NCBI GenBank assembly: GCA_043763605.1
Contig: JAYULM010000215.1
Coordinates: 1 to 13,767 of the forward strand
DNA: 13,767 nt
Source of the DNA: JACMIU01 sp043763605
Lineage (GTDB): Bacteria; Armatimonadota; Armatimonadia; Armatimonadales; Armatimonadaceae
Reading direction: 5' to 3'
Under the pieces are notes generated by a model. It did no database searches and was not told the origin of the DNA. It worked only from the letters and a program-made list of their open reading frames with translations. This document shows, piece by piece, positions 1 through 6,362 of the stretch (position 1 is its first letter; every line of letters begins with the position of its first letter). Position numbers and translations under genes: made by a program.

Positions 1-39
1 GTTTCGCTCTGCCCAATCCGTAAAATCGTTCGTTGCCAT
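1..39 (-). CDS. Possible start of a further minus-strand gene, cut by the left edge
   Basis: An ATG at 39-37 opens a frame of 13 codons to the window edge (M-A-T-N-D-F-T-D-W-A-E-R-N). A GATAAT hexamer lies five bases upstream on the same strand (50 to 45). This is almost the same spacing as the TATAAT-to-GTG arrangement of the HMG-CoA reductase gene, so a leaderless start is possible. A second ATG ten bases upstream (49-47 region) in another frame is an alternative. No function can be assigned from 13 residues. Confidence 0.3.
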   Translation of the reverse strand, partial: MATNDFTDWAERN

Positions 40-44
40 GCCGC

Positions 45-50
45 ATTATC
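45..50 (-). promoter_or_regulatory. Possible -10 element (GATAAT) for the left-edge gene
   Basis: On the minus strand GATAAT is preceded by CTG and followed after GCGGC by an ATG. No good -35 hexamer is visible at 16-18 bp upstream. The call rests on the -10 match and on its similarity to the HMG-CoA reductase promoter layout. Chance occurrence is quite possible. Confidence 0.25.
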
Positions 51-117
51 CAGCAATGGCGAGGCAACAGCCAGACCAAGAAATGTGGGTAACGATAAGC
101 CTTCAGACCGGGGTGTT

Positions 118-1677
118 TTACCGTCCGTCCAAACGGCGGCGCAACGCGGGATAGTCGATCTTCGCGTTGTGCCGCTTGTCCACGGGCAATTTGTCCCAAA
201 CCCGCACTTCATCTAACTTTGCCCAGTCGAGTGCGGCTTTCAGAGCGGCGGTATCGATGTTTTTACCTTCGACGATAAGCAACCGCCGCGCTTTGTGCGA
301 AACGACGGCGACGCGGCGTACGGCAAGGTTGCGGCGGGCGGCACACTCCACGGCGAACGGGTACAGAGTGCCCCGGTCGTCCACGATCCGCGCCCCGCAT
401 CGCCCGAGTAGCCACAATCGCCCGGTTTTGTCGCGATATCCCCCGTCACCGGTGCGGTGCCATACGGCGTCGCCGACGCGGAACTTGGTTTCGGCTTCCC
501 CTTGCCCGTTCAGGTACCCTGGCAACACGTGGTCGCCGCTGACGACGATCTCGCCCGGTTGTTCGATGGGTAGGCACAGACGCTCGAATTCCGCCGTTGT
601 GAACGGACCGAGCGGTGTCCCCCACGCGTCGGGGAGGATGCGTAACGCGATGTCCGGGACCGGTTGCCCCGCCAGTAGTCCTTTGCCGTTTGCCATGTCG
701 GCAATGTCGCCCTCGCTCATTTCCGAACGGGCGATGTGGGCGATGGGTTCCGCTTCCGTAGAACCGTACACTGCAACGATTTCCGCCCCGGGTTCGGTCG
801 CGGCTGTCAGGGCATCGAGAAGCGCGGGGAAGACCGGTGCCCCCCCCGTGTAGATATGGCGAAACAACGGGAGCGGCGCGCCGTCTTCCAGCAATCGCTC
901 AAAAAACGCGGGCGATGCCGCCGCGCGCGTCGGGCGTAGCCGCGCTATCTGCGCCCGGATCGGGGCGACATGGACGGCACCCGGGCGGCGCAAGTCTCCG
1001 GCGGGAATCACGCTGGTCACGCCTGACGCGAGATTCGCCAGCACGAAAATGGGGAGAGTTGTAAGGTCGATCTCGCCAGGTTGCAGATGCAGGCTTTCGG
1101 CGAGCGAGCGGTGTTGCGCGGCAAGGAGACCGTGTGTCCGCACTGCCGCTTTGGGTTGTCCCGTGGAACCGCTGGTAAACGTCAGCAGGGCGGGCGTATT
1201 CTCGTCAGCCGGAAAAATCTCCGTGTGCGATTCATAGTGTCCGTAATTATGCCATTGCAACGCACCGGGTACGGGAAAACCGCCGACCGACACCTTGAGC
1301 GGGATGCGACGCAGGGCGGGCGAAACGAACCGCAGTAGATGCGCCTTGCCCGTTCCGATGAACGCGTCCGGTGCGCGCAGGGCGCAACACGCTTCGATAT
1401 GCGCCGTCCCCGCCGACGGGTCGAGGAACATGGCGACGACGCCGAGACGAAAAAGCGCGACCAGCACGATGTACAACTCAATCGACATCGGCACGAACAC
1501 GAGGGCAGTATGTCCGGGGCGAAGTCCATGCGCGAAGAACATCCCTGCGACCCAAGCCGAGTCTTCGTCCAGTTGTGCGAACGAAAACACTTTGTCGCGC
1601 CCACCAACGGTCTCGATCAATGCCAGAGCGTCGGGGCGTGTGCTTACCTGATTCAGCAGAAGAGTCGCGGTGTTCAT
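118..1677 (-). CDS. AMP-forming acyl-CoA/acyl ligase (AMP-binding superfamily)
   Basis: A 519-residue soluble adenylate-forming enzyme expected to activate a carboxylic acid with ATP as an acyl-adenylate. The P-loop-like A3 motif TFTSGSTGQPK is at about 167-176, the A5 motif VYGSTEAEP at 303-311, the A7 Asp in HRTGD at 407-411, GRLWLLGR at 419-426, and the C-terminal catalytic lysine in RHNAK at 506. All core motifs are present, so it is probably active. The start is the ATG at 1677, which overlaps the stop of the upstream GNAT gene in ATGA and implies translational coupling; a longer upstream frame exists but runs inside that gene. The RHNAK ending recalls the long-chain acyl ligase group that includes OleC (beta-lactone synthetase), but no oleA, oleB or oleD partner is visible. 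Substrate unknown; a long-chain or branched acid is an inference from the lipid-like neighbours. Confidence 0.88.
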   Translation of the reverse strand: MNTATLLLNQVSTRPDALALIETVGGRDKVFSFAQLDEDSAWVAGMFFAHGLRPGHTALVFVPMSIELYIVLVALFRLGVVAMFLDPSAGTAHIEACCALRAPDAFIGTGKAHLLRFVSPALRRIPLKVSVGGFPVPGALQWHNYGHYESHTEIFPADENTPALLTFTSGSTGQPKAAVRTHGLLAAQHRSLAESLHLQPGEIDLTTLPIFVLANLASGVTSVIPAGDLRRPGAVHVAPIRAQIARLRPTRAAASPAFFERLLEDGAPLPLFRHIYTGGAPVFPALLDALTAATEPGAEIVAVYGSTEAEPIAHIARSEMSEGDIADMANGKGLLAGQPVPDIALRILPDAWGTPLGPFTTAEFERLCLPIEQPGEIVVSGDHVLPGYLNGQGEAETKFRVGDAVWHRTGDGGYRDKTGRLWLLGRCGARIVDDRGTLYPFAVECAARRNLAVRRVAVVSHKARRLLIVEGKNIDTAALKAALDWAKLDEVRVWDKLPVDKRHNAKIDYPALRRRLDGR

Positions 1678-2654
1678 AACGCCCGCTCGTAAAGCGTATA
1701 CCGCCGCACGGCGCGCGCCGCGCCGTAGACGACGCTCAGGTTGCGCGACGCGTTGCCATCGTGCATCAGGGCGTGAATCGCGCGGGAGAACCCGGCATCG
1801 CGCGCCGCCGCCTGGCACCGATCCAGCAGGAGCATGCCGAGTCCCGCCCAATCGCGCCCGGGAAGCACAGCGACCGTTTTCACGATCACCGTTCGCGGCG
1901 ATTCCCCCCGCTTCGCCTCTTCCAGATCGGGAAGCGCGAACAGAAACCCGACGAGATCACCGTTGCCGGTTTCCGCCATCACGGTCAGTTGGGGGCGAAT
2001 ATACGGCACGATGCGCCGGTACGAATCGACAAACTCCGTCTCCGGTAGCGGCGTATACAAAAAGTTGTCGCGGAAACTGACACGCGATAATTCGTAGATG
2101 CGGTGCAGTTCGTCGTCAACTTGTTCCGCTTTGAAGGGGCGAAGCACCACGCCCGCTGCCGCGATCCGTTCCGCGACCCGTTCGGCACGCGCGTCTCGGT
2201 GATCCATATCGTCGGTGACGCGGGATGAATAGGTGGCGAGTGGGACAAATCCGGCGGCGCGGAACTGGTCCGGGTAGGTGTCGGGGTTCGTCGGTTCCAG
2301 AAAGAACGGCGGTTCGATCCGGTCGCTTTCGCCGCCGTTGCCGTTGCCGGAAACGAAGCGGTATCGCCGCCACGTATTGCCGTCCATCGGACCGATGGCG
2401 CGGGTACAGCCCTGCGATTTCAGTTCCGCGAGGGCGCGTTCCAGCACTGACGCGGCGGCATCGTCGAGCGTCGCCTCATACTGCCCGAGGACGCCGCAAC
2501 GCTCACCAGAAAGCGTCGGCAGGTTCCCACGCCACCAGAGCGCGCAACGGGCGACGACCGCGCCGTTTTCGCGGGCGACAATCGCCGCGTCCGCGTCAGG
2601 CAAGACCGGAAACGGCGCGTCGCTAAACGGACTCGTATACACCGAAATTGTCAC
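1674..2654 (-). CDS. GNAT-like acyltransferase, probably two-domain
   Basis: A 326-residue protein with a recognisable GNAT fold signature in its C-terminal half. LVGFLFALPD (234-243) is the strand before motif A, VKTVAVLPGRDWAGLG (258-273) is the motif A acyl-CoA pyrophosphate loop in degenerate form, and NASRNLSVVYG...RRYTLYER (301-324) closes the fold. The N-terminal half carries IGPMDGNTWRRYRF (87-100) and may be a second, degenerate GNAT unit. No signal peptide or membrane segment is seen. The preferred start is GTG at 2654, overlapping the upstream stop as GTGA; GTG at 2657 sits at better distance from an AAAGGGG Shine-Dalgarno and is equally possible. It overlaps the AMP ligase by 4 bp, so an acyl transfer job linked to that ligase is plausible. 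Acceptor unknown. Confidence 0.78.
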   Translation of the reverse strand: MTISVYTSPFSDAPFPVLPDADAAIVARENGAVVARCALWWRGNLPTLSGERCGVLGQYEATLDDAAASVLERALAELKSQGCTRAIGPMDGNTWRRYRFVSGNGNGGESDRIEPPFFLEPTNPDTYPDQFRAAGFVPLATYSSRVTDDMDHRDARAERVAERIAAAGVVLRPFKAEQVDDELHRIYELSRVSFRDNFLYTPLPETEFVDSYRRIVPYIRPQLTVMAETGNGDLVGFLFALPDLEEAKRGESPRTVIVKTVAVLPGRDWAGLGMLLLDRCQAAARDAGFSRAIHALMHDGNASRNLSVVYGAARAVRRYTLYERAL

Positions 2655-4003
2655 CACGGGAAAGCCCCTTTCATCGTCAGTGCCGACCCGGCGGCGACAC
2701 CCGCTTGCAAAAGCCAGCGTCGGTATTTCGGGCGGTCGTCGCCATGACATAGCCCGGCGACATGCGCACCCGCGATCCCGAATATGATTCCGAGCGGCGC
2801 GAGAATCAGCATAGTTGTTGCGGAGGGGCGGTTGTCACTCCCCATGAGGAGATAGTATGGCAACACGATGAGCAACATGCTTTTCGCCAGTGCGATGATG
2901 TAAATCAACCGCCCCTCCTTGCCCCCGAATCGTTCCCCGAGACGGATCACACCGATGATTGCCAGATGCGCGGCGAACGAAACCGTGTATGGCAACAGAA
3001 AATCCGGGCGGTCGGTCGCGGCGGCGAGGTACAACCAGACAATACCCACTCCGGTAGCGCGAAGAACGTCGTGTATGTCGTGGGTGCGACTGGTCCCGTC
3101 CCGGTTCTCGCGCGGGAAAAGCAGGGCATAGGTGGAGAAGAGAGTGATCGGCGCGACGAGCCACTGCCAGCCGCCCAGTGCCCACGCGACAAACGCGATC
3201 AACGCCGCCCCGAGTACCGCCCCGCTGTTGAGTGTCGTGCGCCGCCGGTACAGGATCGCGAACGCAACCAGTGCCAGCGTGACGCCGAGACGGACGGCGA
3301 GGTCGAGGACACTGAGGGGAAGGAACGACCGCAGTAGCAGAAACGCGCCGAGCGGGATGAACAGGTTGTCGAGACCGCGCCACGCGACCGCTTCGATCAG
3401 CATCATCAGCAAGCCGAGAATCAGACCGATCAAGAGCGATTCCGCACGCCCGGTCTCCGTAGCGAGCAACAACGGAACATGCGCACTCAAAAAGGCGACC
3501 ATAAAAAACGCGAGCGAACCTTCGAGGCTTTTTGTCCCCTCCCCGGCTTCATACTTCAGCGAGCCGTAGCGGACGCCGATCAGGGCGGCGACCGCGTCCC
3601 CGAGGGCGAGCAGTAGAACGGGGATGACGAAAATCACCGTGTCCCCGGCGGCGAAATAGTACAACGCGGCGACGCCGACCGGGAAATAGATCTCGCCCAG
3701 CGAGTCGCGCGACACGCCGTCCAGCACGCCGCCGAACCGCGCCCGCAACGCCGAGGAACACCGCAAGGCGTACAGCGAAACCGACGCGACTACTCCCAGC
3801 GTGACCACTGCCCAAATCGCCGCGCCGAACAGATACGGAAAGGTGAGTGTGACCAATCCCATCCCGATGTGGAGCAGTTTCCGGGTTAGTTCGGGGTGCA
3901 GGTCGCGCTGGCGTCGGAGTGCGCGCAATCCCAGCATCAACCCGCCCAATACCACCAGGACGAGCAACATCGCGGGGACCGGGGGCAGGGGCGGGTTCGT
4001 CAC
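2651..4003 (-). CDS. Membrane prenol kinase-like protein: VTE5/dolichol-kinase-type domain plus possible DUF92/VTE6-like domain
   Basis: A 450-residue, very hydrophobic protein with many membrane segments throughout. The first half matches the phytol/dolichol kinase and CDP-diglyceride synthetase superfamily: PELTRKLLHIGMG (37-49, with E38, R41, K42, H45), LGDAVAALIGVRYG (134-147) and GEGTKSLEGS (154-163). These enzymes phosphorylate a polyprenol with CTP. The second half restarts after R253 with LNSGAVLGAAL (258-268), ALGGWQW (275-281) and further membrane helices, which resembles DUF92 (phytyl-phosphate kinase VTE6); this is a weaker call. If right, one chain could make a prenyl diphosphate from a free prenol. 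The start is GTG at 4003, overlapping the upstream TGA as GTGA, with GGAG eight bases before it. The automatic label for such proteins is often phosphatidate cytidylyltransferase. Confidence 0.8.
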   Translation of the reverse strand: MTNPPLPPVPAMLLVLVVLGGLMLGLRALRRQRDLHPELTRKLLHIGMGLVTLTFPYLFGAAIWAVVTLGVVASVSLYALRCSSALRARFGGVLDGVSRDSLGEIYFPVGVAALYYFAAGDTVIFVIPVLLLALGDAVAALIGVRYGSLKYEAGEGTKSLEGSLAFFMVAFLSAHVPLLLATETGRAESLLIGLILGLLMMLIEAVAWRGLDNLFIPLGAFLLLRSFLPLSVLDLAVRLGVTLALVAFAILYRRRTTLNSGAVLGAALIAFVAWALGGWQWLVAPITLFSTYALLFPRENRDGTSRTHDIHDVLRATGVGIVWLYLAAATDRPDFLLPYTVSFAAHLAIIGVIRLGERFGGKEGRLIYIIALAKSMLLIVLPYYLLMGSDNRPSATTMLILAPLGIIFGIAGAHVAGLCHGDDRPKYRRWLLQAGVAAGSALTMKGAFPW

Positions 4004-5127
4004 GGGAGACGCTCCTCGACCACGAACGCGCTATAAAAAAAGGCTTTGTCCTCCAGCAACAGGTCGCTTGCCAGCGGTTCGACGGGACGAAGCAGATCCG
4101 TCATCGACGCGGGGCGGCGGCGGGGGGCGAGCATGTTCCAGTACGCCAGCCGCGCCCCGGACCGCGCCGAACGCGCAATCCGTCGCAACAACGTTTCAAA
4201 GTTGGGCGGCGACATGTACTCGAAAATATCACTGAGATTGAAACGGTCGATTGCCCCCTCGCCCGCTTCATCCAGGAACGATTCCACCGAACCGAGCCTT
4301 AGTTCCAGCGCATCCAGGTTGTCGCGGATCGCGTCGAAGTTCTCCGGGCGGAGCGCGAACGGCAAAGCGTTCGGCGCGTGGGTGCCGGTCAGAATCCAGC
4401 GCAGGTACGGGTTGGTTGCCGGGTCGCCGTAAGTCAGTGCGTGGCGTGTACGGGCGAGGATGCGGTCGCCGATACTGCCCTCGACATACTGGAAGAACGC
4501 CGGGTCGCGCCCGAGCCGCCCCATGACGAAACGCGAGAAGAAAATGCGGAAGAGGAGTCGCCAGCGGACGGTGTCCCATTCCCGCTTGTAAAACTGCATG
4601 CGCTGATCCAGCGTCCCGCCCTGAAGGAGCCGCTCGACCATGCGCCAATCATGCACACACGGTAGTATACGGGTGCGGAACAGTGCGAAATAACGCTCGA
4701 ACTTGCCCGCCCCCCCAATCCCCGCTCCAATCTCGTCGGCATGCGTGTCCCAGAAGGCACGGGTATCGTCATCCAACATGCCACGGCACCGGGCGTACAA
4801 CGCCATCCGCTCCGGCGCGGGCGCGACCGTGGAGCCGATCAAAACCAGCAGTTCGGCATGTGTCAATCTCCGATACGCGGCGACGCGCAATCGGGCACAG
4901 GCGATCTGTGCTGCACTCAAATCCAGAGCAACGACCCGCGCCGGACGACGCGCAAGCATAGCGAACGCATTATCCCCGGCAGAACAAATGGTAAGGCAAG
5001 TGTCGCCGGGCTGAATTTGCAGTCCGGCGAGCAGTATATCCGCGTCTTCCCAGCACTGCGCATACCGGATCGCGGAAAAATCGGCGCGACCCGCGACTTC
5101 GGAGGATTCGTTCGGTTGCTTCGTCAT
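4000..5127 (-). CDS. DUF3419 (BtaA-like) SAM:lipid 3-amino-3-carboxypropyl transferase
   Basis: A 375-residue soluble or peripheral protein of the DUF3419 family, whose known member BtaA moves the 3-amino-3-carboxypropyl group of SAM onto the hydroxyl of diacylglycerol in betaine-lipid (DGTS) synthesis. Seen here: IRYAQCWEDADI (20-31), the SAM-binding loop CLTICSAGDNAF (44-55) with the acidic residue of VVALDLS (D69), and late family signatures LSDIFEYMSP and AYWNMLAPR. No BtaB-like N-methyltransferase domain follows, unlike BtaA/BtaB pairs. The start is taken as ATG 5127; a GTG nine bases upstream is possible, and the Shine-Dalgarno is weak (AGGG). A 76-bp-arm inverted repeat lies just upstream, and the kinase-like gene overlaps its stop. 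The acceptor could be a prenylated alcohol rather than diacylglycerol (inference). Confidence 0.85.
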   Translation of the reverse strand: MTKQPNESSEVAGRADFSAIRYAQCWEDADILLAGLQIQPGDTCLTICSAGDNAFAMLARRPARVVALDLSAAQIACARLRVAAYRRLTHAELLVLIGSTVAPAPERMALYARCRGMLDDDTRAFWDTHADEIGAGIGGAGKFERYFALFRTRILPCVHDWRMVERLLQGGTLDQRMQFYKREWDTVRWRLLFRIFFSRFVMGRLGRDPAFFQYVEGSIGDRILARTRHALTYGDPATNPYLRWILTGTHAPNALPFALRPENFDAIRDNLDALELRLGSVESFLDEAGEGAIDRFNLSDIFEYMSPPNFETLLRRIARSARSGARLAYWNMLAPRRRPASMTDLLRPVEPLASDLLLEDKAFFYSAFVVEERLP

Positions 5128-5141
5128 TGTTGGCACAGCCC

Positions 5142-5348
5142 TGGGTTAGTGGTTAGTGGTTAGGGAGTAGGGAATAGTTTTCGGACCGTGAACGGTTCCG
5201 CTACGCGCCTTCGGCGGACGCTCTGCGAGCGGAGGATGGGCAGCGTGGCGCGGTCTTAAACCCGAAGGGTTCCCGCCGAAGGCGCGTAGCGGAACCGTTC
5301 ACGGTCCGAAAACTATTCCCTACTCCCTAACCACTAACCACTAACCCA
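5142..5348. repeat. Perfect 76-bp inverted repeat with 55-nt spacer
   Basis: Arm 5142-5217 is the exact reverse complement of 5273-5348. The outer part of each arm holds direct copies of GTTAGTG, then GGGAGTAGGGAATAG, then a GC-rich inner part. Nested small palindromes occur in the arms (CGCCTTCGGCG, 5206-5216) and in the spacer (CGCTCTGCGAGCG, 5219-5231; AACCCGAAGGGTT, 5259-5271). The right arm runs into the isomerase-like gene and supplies its last codons and stop. No T-tract follows, so it is not a standard intrinsic terminator, although as RNA it would form a very stable rod between two genes. No transposase and no clear target duplication are seen. Confidence 0.95.
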
Positions 5349-6210
5349 CCATTCCGACCTCCGCGAGCAGGTTTTGCGCGGCAGTCACAGCGCGGTAGAA
5401 ACTTTCCGCGAGTGGCATGTCGCGGAACGACGCGTTGGCTTCGCCGCTCGGTCCGGTCGACAGGACGGCTTCGGAGTGCGAAAGGTGCGGTTCTACCGTA
5501 AGCGGTCCCCGCCAACCGCGCCCGACCGCGTCGGCGAGAATCCGCTTCACTTGCCCACTCCCCTCGCCGACAAGGGTGTGCTGATAATTTGCCCCAATCT
5601 TCTGCGAGTCTTTCAGGTGGAACGCGTCGGTTTGATCCTGGAGCGTCAGCCAGTTCGCCCAAACATCCTCCCCACTCTGGTTATAGTTGTCGAAATCAAA
5701 AATCAGTTTGAAGTAGTCGTTGCGCAGGGTCGCGATCTCCACGACATTCGCGCCTTGATCCCCGAAAATATGCCGCTCGTTCTCGTGGAAAAGCACCAGA
5801 TTCTGCGTTGCCGCCTCGTCACGCAAACGGCGCAACCGGTCCATACTTTCCGCTTTCCAAACTGCCATCGGGTCTTTGTTTTTGTTATAGTACGAGAACA
5901 TGCGCACCGCGCGGCATCCCAATATCGGAGCCAACGTACCGAGGTGGCGCAGTTTTTGCAGGTCGGTTTCCAGTGGGTCGGTCATATCGATCTTGCCAAT
6001 CGGCGAGCCGAACATCCGCACGACAATCCCGGCAGCGTCTAATTTCTCGCGTACCGCCTGAGCATGCTCGACGGGCAATGCAGTAATTCCAATCCCATCG
6101 ACCGACCGAAGATCCATAAATCGCAGTCCCGCGCGCAAGCAGGCGGCGATCTGCTCGTCACAGGTGCGCCCCGCTTCATCAGTAAATGCGGATAGCGTCG
6201 TAGTCACCAT
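5341..6210 (-). CDS. Sugar phosphate isomerase/epimerase-type TIM barrel protein
   Basis: A 289-residue protein of the AP endonuclease 2 / xylose isomerase-like TIM barrel superfamily, which isomerises or epimerises sugars and inositols, usually with a bound divalent metal. The four expected metal ligands are visible: E143 in HENE, D174 in FDFDN, H198 in FHLKD and E240 in VEPHL. The N-terminal strand SAFTDEAG (8-14) is also family-like. The start is ATG 6210 with GGGGA eight bases upstream; an in-frame ATG at 6231 has a poorer site. The gene stands free: a 152-bp gap with a hairpin separates it from the dikinase gene, and its 3' end lies inside the 76-bp inverted repeat. Substrate unknown; its place in a lipid-like operon suggests a headgroup sugar or inositol, but that is inference. 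Confidence 0.85.
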   Translation of the reverse strand: MVTTTLSAFTDEAGRTCDEQIAACLRAGLRFMDLRSVDGIGITALPVEHAQAVREKLDAAGIVVRMFGSPIGKIDMTDPLETDLQKLRHLGTLAPILGCRAVRMFSYYNKNKDPMAVWKAESMDRLRRLRDEAATQNLVLFHENERHIFGDQGANVVEIATLRNDYFKLIFDFDNYNQSGEDVWANWLTLQDQTDAFHLKDSQKIGANYQHTLVGEGSGQVKRILADAVGRGWRGPLTVEPHLSHSEAVLSTGPSGEANASFRDMPLAESFYRAVTAAQNLLAEVGMVG

Positions 6211-6257
6211 GTCTTTTGTCCCCTGAATCATTTCCGCGTACCCTGCACAAACCCTTC

Positions 6258-6360
6258 TTTTGTTTTTCTTTTCTGTCCTGCGCGGACGGCGCCAACGCAG
6301 CGGAAACTGCGTTTCCGCTGCGTTAGCGCCGTCCGCGCAGGACAGAAAAGAAAAACAAAA
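6258..6360. repeat. 50-bp inverted repeat with 3-nt loop (one mismatch)
   Basis: Arm 6258-6307 pairs with 6311-6360, leaving a TGC loop and a single C/A mismatch (6293 against 6325). The base of the stem is polypyrimidine on one side and polypurine on the other, and the upper part is GC-rich. It lies 2 bp beyond the dikinase stop codon and 47 bp before the isomerase-like start. Read on the minus strand, the U-rich side comes first and the A-rich side last, so it is not a rho-independent terminator for these genes. It could protect the 3' end of the upstream message or split expression of the operon. Confidence 0.95.
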
Positions 6361-6362
6361 AA

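Noticed and set aside
118..1677. OleC of an olefin biosynthesis cluster
   Set aside because: The C-terminal RHNAK motif is suggestive, but no thiolase-like OleA, OleB hydrolase or OleD reductase is in the window, so the specific name is not supported.
5142..5348. CRISPR array or insertion sequence
   Set aside because: The GTTAGTG copies are short, adjacent and not separated by unique spacers, and no transposase or cas gene is present anywhere in the window.
6258..6360. Rho-independent terminator
   Set aside because: The hairpin is strong but the transcript on the minus strand ends in an A-rich rather than U-rich tract. The repeats at 5142-5348, 11453-11618 and 13076-13221 also lack a T-tract.
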